DNA of 64,000 bases from Parietaria judaica. Lineage: Eukaryota; Streptophyta; Magnoliopsida; Rosales; Urticaceae. The stretch is from NCBI GenBank assembly GCA_954871525.1, contig OX940862.1:42339732-42403731 (forward strand). The letters are read 5' to 3'. Shown one piece after another: positions 20,517 to 33,079 of this stretch. Positions within the stretch are counted from its first letter, which is position 1. Each line of letters starts with the position of its first letter. Below the pieces are notes generated by a model. It was given only the letters and a program-made list of their open reading frames with translations, was not told the origin of the DNA and did not search any database. A program made the translations under genes and the position numbers.

Positions 20517-21460
20517 ATGTCGAACCTTACAAAGATCGAGTTTGATGCCTTAAGACATTTTTGGCAAAAAAATATTTGGCTTCGATTCTTGATGCCGAAA
20601 TCTACGTCAATGCCATGGATCTTGGAGATACCATAAAAGAAGAAAATATATCGTCTGATCAAAACAAAGCAAAGGCCAGGATATTCCTCCGTCATCATCT
20701 CCATGATGGATTGAAAATATAATATTTGGTCATTAAGGATCCCGCAATCCTTTGGAAAGATTTAAAGGAAAGGTACGACCATCAAAAAATGGTGATACTT
20801 CACAAAGATCGATTTGACTGGATACACCTACGTTCACAAGACTTTAAAAGTGTATGCGATTATAATTCCGCGATGTTTAAATTAAATTACTTCTTAATTG
20901 AAATTGTGCGGAGAAAATATCACCGATAAAGATATGCTGGAAAAGACTTTCTCCACATTTCATGCCTCGAATATGCTCTTACAGTAGCAATATCGTGAAT
21001 GAGGTTTTACAAAATATTCGGAGTTAATTTCATGTATGCTTGTTGCTAAACAAACTAATGAGCTCTTGATGAAAAATCACAACTCTCGGCCAACTTAACA
21101 CCATTCCTTGAAGCGAATGTTGTAACTAACGATGAGTTTGAGCTAATTAGCAAAATTTCCGCAGACGTAGTCACAGTCGTGGGCGTGGTCGTGGAAAAGG
21201 TTATCGACATGGTCGTGGTCATCATAATCAACATCGGTCCAAATTTCAAAAACAAAATCACAACCACCTGAAGTGAAAAAACAAAGATGTGAAGCCAAAA
21301 TAAAATATGACATTTAAGATGAACCGATAGTATTTGTTATAGATGTAGAGGAAATTTCATTGGAGTCGTACTTTTTGTACTTTGAAACACCTTGTTGAAC
21401 TTTATCAAGCTTCGCTTAAAGAAAAAGGTGTTGAGACCAAAAGTGGAACTACAACATCCT
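20517..21460 (+). pseudogene. Ty1/Copia gag fragment, broken
   Basis: Starts MSNLTKIEFDAL and, across several frameshifts and stops, follows a Copia gag of the UBN2 type: SILDAEIYVNAMDLG, KARIFLRHHLHDGLK, LWKDLKERYDHQK, an arginine-glycine-rich stretch (SRGRGRGKGYRHGRG) and a decayed zinc knuckle (CYRCRGNFI). The knuckle continues in another frame as the CTLKHLVELYQASLKEK segment. No full frame survives. It continues at about 23046 after later insertions. It is a different Copia lineage from C1 and C2. Confidence 0.8.
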
Positions 21461-21820
21461 CCACACAGGGGCTGAATCCCCCCGCGATTTTTTTGAGATA
21501 GTAGAGCTTGATTCCGGAGCGACGTTATCTTACTTCTAACCCTAACCAACAACCCCCCCTACTTTTATGCATTTTGCATAATCTAAATCCCTCTTTCTTT
21601 CTTCCACCATTAATGCCCACCTTCCTCTTTCGGAAGAAAAAGAAACTCTCAGGAAAACATGAAGATGGGGAAGAAAGGTAATCAGGATTTTACAATTTGA
21701 CCCCCAAACATTGAAGCTATTACAAAATTAATAGCTTTTTATTACATTTTTATTGTATTACCCTTGAGTTCTTAACTTTCTTACACAACACATACACTTC
21801 TATTTTATATATTTTATTTG
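21461..21820. other. Noncoding DNA between gag fragment and foldback
   Basis: No gene recognised. It includes CCCTAACC near 21540, too short to call telomeric. Confidence 0.55.
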
Positions 21821-22727
21821 GGGTAAACTACGCTAATGTATCCAATGTTTGATCTTCTACGGATTATGTACCCAATGGTTATTTTTGGCGACTAATGTAC
21901 TCAATGTTTGACCCGTTAGATATTTTTGTGTTTTCTTTCAGTTTACCGTCAGAGAGTTATCATCCTTTATACACTTTTCATTTTTTTGACATAACTCACT
22001 CATTTTTTGTCCTAATTTTATGCACGACCTATGGTTGGAAAGATAAGAAATAGATCTACAACTTTGGTGTTTTAAGTTTTGTAAAATCAGTTCTAGAAAA
22101 ATAAAAAAATTGAAATACAACGTACAACTAGACATTAGTTTAATGCAGTATATTTTTTTCGAGCAAATTTTAATATACTTAATGACTTTTATGATGAAAC
22201 ATAAAAGTAAAAAGTTATAGACAAATATTTTATCTTTAATCTTTTATATTTTTGGCATAACTCACTCATTTTTTGTCTAAAGTTTATAAATAAATATCCG
22301 TTGGACAGATAAAAAATTTATCTACAACTTTTTAGTTTTATGTTTTGTCATAAAAAGTCATTAAGTATATTTAAATTTGCTTGATAAAAATATTATGCAT
22401 TAAACTAATGTCCAGTTTTACGTTGTAATTAAAACTTCGTATTTTTCAAGAACTGCTTTTACAAAACTTAAAACACCAAAGTTTTAGATCTATGTCTTAT
22501 CTTTCCAACCATAAATTGTGCATAAAATTTGGACAAAAAATGAGTGAGTTATGTCAAAAATACGAAAAGTGTATATAAAGAGGATGATAACTCTCTAACA
22601 GTCAACTGACGGAAAACACGAAAATATTTAACGGATCAAACATTGGGTACTTTAGCCACCAAACATAAATATTGGGTACATAATTCGCAGAAGATCAAAC
22701 ATTGGGTACATTAGCCGCAGTTTACCC
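21821..22727. mobile_element. 907-bp palindromic foldback element, MULE-like
   Basis: Starts GGGTAAACTACG and ends CGCAGTTTACCC. The left half matches the reverse complement of the right half almost throughout, for example CCAATGTTTGATCTTCT, GACATAACTCACTCATTTTT and GGTTGGAAAGATAAG, so each arm is about 450 bp. A 9-bp flank matches at 8 of 9 bases (TTTTATTTG at 21812-21820, TGTTATTTG at 22728-22736); nine bases is the Mutator-type duplication length. No coding capacity. A transcript would fold into one long hairpin. Confidence 0.8.
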
Positions 22728-22736
22728 TGTTATTTG

Positions 22737-23045
22737 AGAACTTTTAATTCTAGTCTTTACACATTGTATATACATTATTTTTAATAAGTTACATAGACAT
22801 ACTAATGAAAGTTTCAACTCCTAGATTCAATTCCAGCTAATATAATACTAACTTTATCATAATTTTTTTTATAAAAGTACTAACAAACAATATCATTATG
22901 TATTATAGACAAAATAAATTAATAGGTTATATAGCAATCGATGTAAATATAATACTGGAAACCTTCAAATGTATATTTATATGTCAATTAGAAAAAAATT
23001 ATAGAAAAAATTATTTTCGCCCCCTTCAAAGAAATTATAGTTTCG
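22737..23045. other. AT-rich noncoding DNA
   Basis: Nothing recognisable. Confidence 0.55.
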
Positions 23046-23165
23046 TCTATGGTTGAGACGAACTTCACCGAACAAAATGATCATATGGATCTTACCTATG
23101 TAGAAGTTGGAGATTTCTATAAAGATACTAAATGAGAATTTGACAAATTAATTGGTGATCGCTTG
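23046..23165 (+). pseudogene. Second piece of the Copia gag fragment
   Basis: Translation gives VETNFTEQND then DLTYVEVGDFYKD and KLIGD, which follows the stretch after the zinc knuckle in that Copia lineage (family form DLTHLDVADFF ... HLIGDG). It resumes the frame left near 21450, where GTTGAGAC also occurs. Insertion of about 1.6 kb, including the foldback, separates the two pieces. Confidence 0.55.
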
Positions 23166-23677
23166 AGAATATGATATTTTTATTTTGCTTGCAAATATTT
23201 GTGTTTTTGTTTGTCTTTATATGTTTTAGTGTTATTTGCAATTTCGCTATCTTTCACTAATGAAATATTTGGAGTGTCTTTATTCTAATTTTATTTATAT
23301 TTTTTATGAAAAACTATGGACAAAAGTCCCTCTAACTATTTTAAACTTCCAGATTTCTTCCGAGAAGATATGTGAAGACCAAGTTGTAATGAAATTTCGG
23401 CGACACGTACCAATTCCATGGACTTATGTTTTGAGTTGATGAAAAAATTCAAACAACTATAAATACTAAAAATTATGTGATATCTTTTGAATTATATAAT
23501 ATCTTTTAAAAAATTTGACTCCTCAAAATCTCAACCTTGTTAGTTTTATCAATTTAACTAGAGCACCGAGGTAGCTTTTCCGTAGTCAATAATCGTTTTT
23601 TCCCGCCGTTTTATTTTCTTGTGCTTGTACTATTGATGTTTCTTAGTTTCCCAACACTTTTTCTGTTTAATGCAGTT
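23166..23677. other. Noncoding DNA with a copy of the 14.7-kb repeat
   Basis: The phrase ATTTCGGCGACACGTACCAATTCCATG ... TTTTGAGTTGATGAAAA at about 23393-23440 and the downstream GAGCACCGAGGTAG match the repeat at 14697-15110. No gene. Confidence 0.6.
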
Positions 23678-24700
23678 TTTTTGTTTTCAGCTTGTATGTG
23701 CTTATTTTTACTGTAATTTTCCTTTTTAATTCTTCTCAGTTTACTCACTTTCGTTTAAACTTTAACACACATATAGGGCCAATTTGGAGTAGCTTTCTAA
23801 ATCAAGTGATTTTACTTTTTCCTTAATTCTAAGGAGAATATTGTGTTTGGTAAGTTAAAATAAAATCACTTTTTAAAGTATTTTTATTTTTCAATAGGTA
23901 AAAATGAAAAATGAAAAACAAAAAACACTCGATTGATGCTTTTGGATAAAACTATTTTACAGGTTACACGTGCTTATCTCATTTTATTTTTATTTTTCTT
24001 ATCATATTTATTTAGCTAATTTTATTTTTTTATATTAAATTTCAGAACTTCATAAATTTATATCATAATTTCGATTGATTAATAAAAATAAGCATTGAAA
24101 CGCTTGCAACCAGGTGAATCGAATGATATGTTGGAGTTTATAGTTTTAATGTATTTTTAAACTAATTTAAAAAATAATTGTCAATGAAAAATATCATTTT
24201 TTGTTTTCAGCTTGTATGTGCATATTACTGTCGTTTTCCTTTGTCATTATTCTCAGCTTATTCCACATCGTTTAAACTTTAACACACATATAAGGCTAAT
24301 ATGGAGTTACTTTTATATAGGTGCTTTTACTTTTTTCCTTAATTTCTAAGAGAATATTATTTTGGGTAAGTTAAAATAAAAATTACTTTTTTAAGTATTT
24401 TTATTTTTCAATAGGTAAAAATGAAAAACACCCAATTGATGCTTTTGGAGAAAGCTATTTTACAGGTTACACGTGCTTTTCTCATTATTTATTTATTTTA
24501 TTCTTTATTATATTAATTTAATTATTTTGATATTTTATTATATTAAATTTCAATACTCCGTAATTTTTATTTTACAACTCGATTGACTTATGAAAATATG
24601 CTTTGAAAAGCTTGCAACGAGACGAATCCAATCATATGCTGGAATTTATAATTTTAATGTATTTTTAAATTAATTTAAACAATAAATTACTTGACCAATT
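23678..24700. repeat. 520-bp tandem duplication
   Basis: TTTTGTTTTCAGCTTGTATGTG occurs at about 23679 and 24199. The two units share ordered phrases (TTTAAACTTTAACACACATA, TTTCAATAGGTAAAAATG, CAGGTTACACGTGCTT, TTTTAATGTATTTTTAAA) with many differences. Noncoding and old. Confidence 0.75.
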
Positions 24701-26119
24701 AACACTCTTTATTGAATTACTCCATAACTCGTTGGGCCTTGTCAAATAGCCCACGTTTCTATTTTTGAGCTGGGTCCAAATATATATATATATATATATA
24801 TACTGTGATTATCCTCTTTTCTTTTTTAAAGGATCTGATATGGTTGTCCTTTTTAAAGCTCAATAAACATTGATCATTCGACTTAATTTATATCTTTTAA
24901 ATTACATTAAATATAGGATAAATGAGGCAAATATCCATTTATGGGTCAATGTTTCAAAAAAATACTAATTTCTAAATATGGTAAACATAACTACCGTAAA
25001 ATTGAAAAGTGGACTAAATTGCCCTTCTAAATTTTGCTAGAAAATCACGATTAATTATGCTAATTTTTTTAATTAAATTTTAAAAATATTATTTAAATGT
25101 GACAAAGAGAAACTGATCTCCCCTATTAATTAGTAATATCTTGGATAATATTTCACAAATCACGTTGACCATTAAATATGAATATTTTTTCCATATTAAT
25201 TAGTTAACAATTCATTTGAATTATTGGTTTTGTTCTGCCATTTTCTTTTAAAAAAAATTCAAATGAATTGGTATATCGACATTTTTATATGCAGTACTAT
25301 TTTTGCTCTTTGAGTTATCCAAGCCATAAGTATAGAGCGCATCCTCTAAAGCTATTTTCAATCTTTTGACAACATTCGATCTTGAAATTGGTGAGTATAT
25401 TTACGCATATTCTTCGTTGATTTACATGAACGTATATTTACATCATCACATGAGGTTGTGAAATTCTCCGTCGAAATACTTTGTTCATTGAATGTCTCCA
25501 TTGAAGAAACTTACGAATTGATTATCCCGTTAATTTGTTTACGAAACTATGTTTTGGTTTGGAAAAATGGTTCTCGGTTTTGCCTGCTTACAAAGATTGG
25601 TTATGGTTTGTAAATTAACCTTGGACTATGCAAGATTTGTAAATATTTTTTACGAAACTAGGGTTTTGTTTGGGCTTATTAGGTGAAATTCTGCTTTCAA
25701 GTTCCTTTTCATGTTGCATCATGTATGTAAACTGGTTATTGAAATTTGTTAAATGTTGTGAATTAGTTTATCTGTAAACTGTAATGCGAAATTATGTATC
25801 GAAACTTCATCATTTGGTGCAAATATATTTACGGATAATGGTTTTGCACATGATGCAGTTATGAAAATATATTTACTAAATTTTGTTATAGTTTTGTCAC
25901 ATATTTTGTTACTTTTTTTACGAAAATATGTTTTCCTTTGGCCTAATTATATGTAAATCTGTTTTTTAATCCAGGTAATCGTATTGTAAATATTTTTATG
26001 TATATATGATTTTGTTCACAATATGCTTTTACTTTTGCAACATTTATGTAAAAAACTTAGTTGTAGTTTTATTTACCATTATGTAAGAGGACTGACACGC
26101 CAAATGGTAATTTATGCAG
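24701..26119. other. AT-rich DNA upstream of the MULE gene
   Basis: Contains (TA)n near 24780-24800, a GGACTAAATTGCCCTTC-like phrase near 25013, and repeated TTACGAAA phrases between 25380 and 25930. It probably includes the 5' part of the MULE, but I could not fix a terminal inverted repeat. Confidence 0.5.
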
Positions 26120-26184
26120 GATTATAATCTATACGGATGGAGAGACGTCGGGAATACTGAAAGCTACAAATATGATCAACAAAG
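26120..26184 (+). pseudogene. Possible 5' exon of the MULE transposase
   Basis: After an acceptor-like TTTATGCAG the frame reads DYNLYGWRDVGNTESYKYDQQ and meets a donor-like AAAG/GTATAC. The next acceptor-like site (GTATACAG, 29011-29019) would join it in frame to STLYDRIKSVHK. The solo LTR at 26219-28970 would lie in that intron. Tentative. Confidence 0.4.
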
Positions 26185-26218
26185 GTATACACTAAAACCT
26201 TACGCCAATCACAAATAT

Positions 26219-26997
26219 TGTTGGAAATCACGTTTCGGATTCCGTAAAATTATCACGATTTATACCTCCGAACCGTCCGGGTAACATTTAAAAAATTATT
26301 TTAAAGCGGAAAAACTTGTTATCCGTACAATGGTCCGAATATCGGATAATGACCATATCCCAAGATCTGATAAATTTTATGTAATTTAATATTCATAAAT
26401 CATTATTAATAAACTAGTCATATTAGGAAATAAATAGAAAGCAGTAAATGTTTGCATTTATTAACCCAATGCATAAGGCCGTACCTCGTTTGACGATTTT
26501 CGGCTGCGCGTTCTGAATCGGGCAGGGCTCCGCCGGTGCTGAGGGAAACTCCCGTGATCTTCCGGGATATTCTCCTGGAATCCTCGTACCGAAGCGTGGG
26601 CTTCGCTGGCAGGACTCCGTCGCAAAATCTTAACTGATGGTTCTTTTTAAGCTTCCGGAGAAATAGTCTCCTAAGCCGAACCAGAAGAAAGAGATCAGAG
26701 AGAAAATTCGCAGACCCTGAGGAAGAGGGAGAGTTCGAATTTTTCTCTGGGGAAAGGTGTGAAAAATGTGTAGAATGAGCCTCCTATTTATAGGCTCAAA
26801 ACCGTAACCGAATTGGAGATTTTCCCTCCCTAATTTCGAATTCTATTAATTAAATATAATTAATTATCTTAATCCAATGGTCCAGATTTAATCTCATCTA
26901 AATCCAATGGATATAATTAATTATGGATTTAATTAAATAAGAAAGATTTAGATAAATCAAAAATCCAATCGTATCTTCTTATCATCATAAAATTTGA

Positions 26998-27036
<39 letters not shown>

Positions 27037-28970
27037 ATTCGAATTATCATTATCTAGATCCAACGGTTAAGATAAATCTTTAAACCGATCTAATGGATCA
27101 AATTAGTTTAGGATAAAAAGATTTATTAAAAAAACATTTTGAATTTATCCTTAAACCATAATTCGAATATATATAGATATATATATAATTAATTAATTTT
27201 CAATACGACGGTAAAGATTAAATCTTAGACCGATCTAACGGATACAACTAATTAATCAAATTCGAAAAATAGAACTTGGTCACCAAGTCATTAATTTCGA
27301 ATTTATAAATATCCTAATCCAACGGTTGATATTAAATCATAACCGATCCAATGGATAATATTGATTTTAAGGATTTGCCAAAATACCAAAACATTTGGTA
27401 CTTATGCCGCAAATATGGAAATACCAAATCATGCCATTCGAATTTAACTAGGGTTTCATATATCAAACCTTAATTCGAATTTACACATATTAATATATAT
27501 AATTATATATTTTTATTTATTAATATAAATCTATTAATTATTAATTAATTATTAATAAGATATTAATAATTAAATCCAAATAATTAAATTATATTAACAA
27601 ATCCTGATCTCAATATCACACATAAAAATTTCATGGTGCCACACCATCATTTAAATTCGTGACATGCGATTTAATTTCAAAGTTTATCGAACCGATCATA
27701 AACATAGAAAATCCATAAATCACTAACCGTAAGTCGAAATGACCTGGTTCAAAAAGCAAAGCTGCTCAGAATTTAATTTCCAACAATATGGTGTTGATAG
27801 AAAATCCAAATTCTAAATTTATTTTTGTCAGTTAATTTCGTGTACCAAAATATGATACTTTTGCCACGCCAACGATAAAACTATCTGATGTCTGCCAGAG
27901 ACCTTTTAGTTTTATAAGTCAAGCCAAATGATTAAACATTATCCAGAATGTGTTTTAATCACGTACGTATCATCCGTTACGGAGCTATCCTGGGGACCAT
28001 GGACCCGTATCACTTAAGCTCCAACGAACTGCTAGTTGTTCGTCAAACCTCGAAGTGATTCCACTATAGACCCGAGGCTGCACTCTTTAGTGATACGGTA
28101 TATATTATTCCCTTTAGAATAGCAGGGTGTCCATTGATACAATCAAATTCGGGTTATTAATCTTTCACTTGATGATTCACAAACGAGCAGGCGGTTTCTA
28201 CCGTTATGCCCCTCATTGCATTTTCATCCTTGACTCAGTCAGTAATATTATGAGTAACCCACTTATGGTTTTCGATTCATAAGTTGCGCACGGGTATCTC
28301 TCACTTCTCACCACCGACAATCAAGGGAATCATCATCACTCTGAAGAGAGCTGTGTGATGCCCATGTCTATGACCAAGCTACCCTTACTGCTGACTATCA
28401 TGTTCCCAAAATAATAGTGTTGGGAACAGAGGTAATATTTCGTATTCTTTAACGGTTAAATCAAAGAACAATCAAGCCAGCAGCTTGGACTCAAGATCAC
28501 TCAGGACTTAGATCGAATATCCATTTGATCATCTACTAGTGACTCAACTCCAAGTTATCAGTGACGGTCTTATATGATAACTTCCGGAGTTTAAGTCAGG
28601 TCCAGTCTAGTATGAAGACACTTCATACTTAATGCACTTCTAGTGAGTGTGACACACACAAAATCCAGAATAGGATTATCACTTAGTCACATTAATGACC
28701 TTATACGATTAATTGGCTCCCACCCAGTTGATCAGGTCACCGACATTTTAAGTTCATTTATTATGATTATTAATTCTTCCTCACATTGACTCTGTTGTGA
28801 TAATAATAACATAATTGCATCCTTCATGAACTAAGGAATCAAACATTCTATTTTACTCTACCAGAAACTATAATAAAATTATCATAATAAGCATCATCTT
28901 TATTCAACAATTTGTCATAATCTTTTACAAATGGATAAAATATCTTGTTTAAGGACACATATGTCCAACA
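26219..28970 (-). mobile_element. Copia solo LTR S2
   Basis: 2,752 bp from TGTTGGAAATCACG to ATGTCCAACA, flanked by a perfect AATAT duplication at 26214-26218 and 28971-28975. It has the same length and sequence type as the C1 LTR (2,755 bp). A TATA box CTATAAATAGG (minus) lies near 26790. It arose by recombination between the two LTRs of a complete insertion. Confidence 0.93.
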
Positions 28971-29019
28971 AATATAACTTTAGTTGCATATATGTAATTC
29001 TATTACAATTGGTATACAG

Positions 29020-29645
29020 GTCAACTTTGTATGACAGAATCAAATCCGTTCACAAATGAGAACATTAATGAAATTTCTTCGACAAGATTTATTGACAACG
29101 ATGGAGTTGACAATTTCCATTATTATTTCGACGTCTTAAAGGGTGATTTCTTCAAGTCGAGAGAACAATTGAATTACATATTAAGCATATTAGCAATTTC
29201 GGAGAAACCAACCTTTCTGTGTTTCCAAATCAGATCTGACTCGCATATATGTCAAATGTCCGGAAGAAGCTTGTATGTGGGTATTGGGAGCTTATTCGTT
29301 GCAAAATAAGGGCTTATGGATTGTTAAATATTACAACAACATACACTCTTGCGTGATGGCAATTACTACTAAAAAACTATCTCAAGCCAATGCTGTAATT
29401 GTATCTGAATGCTTGAAAGCTGCATATGGTGACAAAGAGGAGCTCGAAGTATTCACACCGAAACAACTAATGAAGAAGGTTCAAAAAGATAATGGAGTTT
29501 CATTCACGTATTATGTAGCTTTGAAAGAAAATGAATCGTGCCTAAACTTAATGCAAGGAAGTGCCGACAAATATTATACGATGGTACCGAAGTATGCCGA
29601 ATTGCTAAGAAAAAAACATCCTCGTAAGGAAAAAATCGTTAACTA
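29020..29645 (+). pseudogene. MULE transposase, zinc-finger/DNA-binding part
   Basis: Two overlapping frames (29031-29309 and 29275-29646) give a MuDR-type N-terminal domain: LKGDFFKSREQLNYILSILA, then after a frameshift near 29240 YVKCPEEACMWVLGAYS ... KYYNNIHSC, the cysteine/histidine finger. This is followed by VIVSECLKAAYG ... TPKQLMKKVQKDNGVSFTY and a GSADKYYTMVPKYAELL segment, all in the usual order for this family. A stop follows HPRKEKIVN. The transposase would cut and move Mutator-like DNA, but this copy is broken. Confidence 0.75.
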
Positions 29646-29849
29646 GTACTAGTTTTTCTTTATGTGTTCATATTGTAAACATTTTTACAATGTAATTCGT
29701 AATTTTGTTTACTAATTATAATTTTCGTAACGATATATAAATCTGTAATAACTCTTAAGAATTAATAGTTGTTAAAAAATTTACGATTTATCAAATTCTG
29801 ATTATAGTCATCCGTAAAATTATGTGTTCATATTTAGGTCCATATACAT

Positions 29850-30069
29850 CGCTCAGTGTAACCACAACGGAAAAGTCAAGTATTTTTTTCCTCAGTTTTG
29901 GCATATCAATCAAATCATGGAAGCATTGTAGGCCAGTCTTATCAATGGATAGAACCTTTTCGACGAAAAAATACAAATGCATTCTCATTATGGCAGCAAC
30001 AATGGATGGGGACAATCACATATTACCCATTTCTTATTCTGTTGTTGATTGTCAGGTTGATGATGCTTG
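29850..30069 (+). pseudogene. MULE transposase, start of catalytic domain
   Basis: The frame reads FFLSFGISIKSWKHCRPVLS, then MDRTFSTKKYKCILIMAATM and DGDNHILPISYSVVDC, the opening of the MULE DDE domain; the D of MDRT is the expected first catalytic residue. The solo LTR S3 cuts it after VDDAC. About 200 bp of non-matching DNA separates it from the preceding part. Confidence 0.8.
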
Positions 30070-32823
30070 TGTTGGACATATGTTTCCTTAAACAAGAGTT
30101 TTATCCATTTGTAAAAGATTATAACAAGTCGTTGAATAAAGATGGTACTTATTATGTTAATCTTATTATAGTTTCTGTAGAGTAAAATAGAATGTTTGAT
30201 TCCTTAGTTCATAAAGGATGCAATTATGTTATTATTATCACAACAGAGTCATGTGAGGAAGAATTATAAGCATAATAAATGAACTTAAAATGTCCGTGAC
30301 CTGATTAACTGGGTGGGAGCTCATTAACCGGTAAGGTCATTAATGTGACTAAAGTGACAATCCTATTTTGGATTATGTGTGTGTCACACTCACTAGAATT
30401 GCATTAAGTATGAAGCGTCTTCATACTAGACTGGACCTGACTTAAACTCGAGAAGTTGTCATATAAGACCGTCACTGACAACTTGTAGTTGAGTCACAAA
30501 ATGATGATCAAATGGATATTAGTTCTAAGTCCTGAGTGGTCATGAGTCCGAGCTGCTGGCTTGATTGTTCTTTGATTTAACCGTTAAAGAACACAAGATA
30601 TTACCGCTGTTCCCAACACTATGATTTTGGGAACATGATAGTCAGTAGTAAGGATTGCTTAATCATAGACATGGGCATCACACAGCTCTCTTCAGAGTCA
30701 TGATGATTCCCTTGGTTGTCAGTGGTGAGAAGTGAGAGGTACCCGTGCGCAACTTATGAATCAAAATCATAAGTGGGTTGCTAATAATATTACTGGCGGA
30801 GTCAAGGATGAAAATGCATTGAGGGGCATTACGATAAAAACCGCCTGCTCATGTGTGGGTCATCAAGTGAAAGAACAATAATCGGTATATGATTGAATCT
30901 AATGGACACCCTGCTGTTATAAGGGAATAATATATACCGTATCACTAAAGAGTGCAGCCTCGGGTCTATAGTGGAATTACTTCGAGGTTTGACGAACACC
31001 TAGCAGTTCGTTGGAGCTTAGGTGATACGGGTCCATGGTCCCCAGGATAGCTCCGTAACGGATGATACGTACGTGATTAAAATATATTCTGGATAATGTT
31101 TAATCATTTGGCTCGACTTATAAAACTGACAAGTCTGTGTCAGACGTCAGATAGTTTTATCGATAGCGTGGCAAAAGTATCATATTTTGGTACACGGAAG
31201 TAACTGATAAAAAGAAAGTTAGAATTTAGATTTTCTAACAGCACCATGTTGTTCTAAATTAAATTCTAAGCAACTTTGCTTTTTGAACCAAGTCATTCCG
31301 ACTTACGGTTGGTGATTTATGGATTTTCTAAGTTTATGACTCGGTTCGATAAACTATGAAATTAAATCACATGTCACGAATTTAAATGATGGTGTTGCAC
31401 CATGACATTTAATGTGTGATAAAGAGATCAGGCTTTATTAATATAATTTAATTATTTGGATTTAATTTTTAATATCTTATTAATAATTAATTAATAATTC
31501 AAGGATTTATATTAATAAATAAATAACATATTTATATATTGTTTTATGTGTATATTCGAATTAGGGTTTGGAGATAACAAACCCTAGCTAAATTCGAATC
31601 ACTGAATTGAAGATTTTATTTTTGCGGCATAAGTACCTGAAGTTTGGTATTTTGGCAAAAACCCTAATATCAATTTAATCCATTGGATCGGTTATGATTT
31701 AGTATCAACCGTTGGATTGAGATAATTGATTTGAACCCTAATGTAATTCGAAATTGAAACTTGGTGACCAAGTTTAGGTATTTTGAATTTGCTTGATTAA
31801 TTATGTCCGTTGGATCGGTTTTGAGATTTTATCTTTAAACCGTCGGATTAGAAATTAATTAATATTATATATATGATATTAAATTCGAATATATTTGTGA
31901 TAAGAGTTCGAATTAGGGTTTTGTAAAAACCTAGGGTATTTGTATTTGACTTTATCCTTAATTGATATGATCCATTAGATTGGTTTAAGATTTATTTTTA
32001 ACCATTGGATCTAGATAATCATTAACAAATTCGAATTTAAAAACATATGTATAATATAATTCGAAAATATATAATATGATGATAAGGTTAAATGTTTTAA
32101 TCTTATCTTGTATTTTTTAATTAATTAAATCCCTGATTAATTATATCCATTGGATCAAGATGAGATTGAATCTCGATCATTGGATTGAAATAATTATTTA
32201 TATTTAAATAAAAGAATTCAAAACTTGGGAGGGAAAATCTCCAAATCGGTTACAGCTTGAGCCTATAAATAGGAAGCTCATTCTACACATTTTACACACC
32301 TCTCCCCAGAGCAAAAACTCGAGCTCTCCCTCTCTTTCTAGGGTCTGCGAGTTTTCTGCTTTTGATCTCTTTTCTGGTTCGGCTTAGGAGATATTTTTCT
32401 CCGGTAGCTTTAAAAGAACCTTCAGTTAAATTTTGCGACGGAGTCCTTCCAGCGAAGCCCACGCTTCGGTAGCGAGGAATCCAGGAGAATATCCCGGAAG
32501 ATCACGGGAGTTTCCCTCAGCGCCGGCGGAGCCCTGCCCAAGTCAGAACGCGCAGCCGGAATCATCAGTTGAGGTACGGCCTTATGCATTCGGTAAATAA
32601 ATGCAACCATTTACTGCTTTTTATTTGTTTCCTGTTCGACCAGATTATTAATAATGAATATGAAAATATTAGATTCGAAATATATATCCTTGTTACCCGA
32701 TATCCGTGTCGTCGGTCCGATAACAAGATTTCCGGTTTAAAATGAATTTTTAAATGTTACCGGGACGGCGCGGAGGCTATTATCGTGGTAAGGAAGTCGA
32801 CTTGATACCTTCGATTTCCAACA
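30070..32823 (+). mobile_element. Copia solo LTR S3
   Basis: 2,754 bp from TGTTGGACATATG to CGATTTCCAACA, with a perfect GCTTG duplication at 30065-30069 and 32824-32828. Opposite orientation to S2. Removing it and one GCTTG rejoins the MULE frame across the insertion. TATA box CCTATAAATAGG near 32262. Confidence 0.93.
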
Positions 32824-33079
32824 GCTTGGCTATGGTTCTTTGAAAAATTAAGGACTGCTATCGGATTACGCGAAGATCTAGTCATCATTTCAGATCGTAA
32901 GAATTCAATCCCTCTGGGATTACATATCTTTACCCAGAATCCTATCAGGTTGTCCGTACACAACACTTGTATAGAAATGTTCTAAGTCATTTCAAGAAAG
33001 ATGCAATTGAGATATTGTACCTTAAGTGTGTATGGGCGGCCACAACAGATGATTTTGATCGTTACATGAAAGATATTTC
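32824..33079 (+). pseudogene. MULE transposase, middle of catalytic domain
   Basis: Continues the domain as WLWFFEKLRTAIGLREDL and VIISDRKNSI (the D of ISDR is the second expected catalytic residue). With frame breaks it goes on through FKKDAIEILYLKCVWAAT and DDFDRYMKDI. C2 then cuts it. The last catalytic glutamate and C-terminus are not in the window and may lie beyond C2. Confidence 0.75.

Noticed and set aside
21536..21560. Telomere-like CCCTAACC and a C run
   Set aside because: Fewer than two telomeric units; not an array.
26463..26640. Protein-like conserved frame in Copia LTRs (FIDPMHKAVPRL..., best seen at 56648-56836 minus)
   Set aside because: Antisense to the LTR transcript, no start or end in common among copies; conservation is better explained by an RNA or DNA element.
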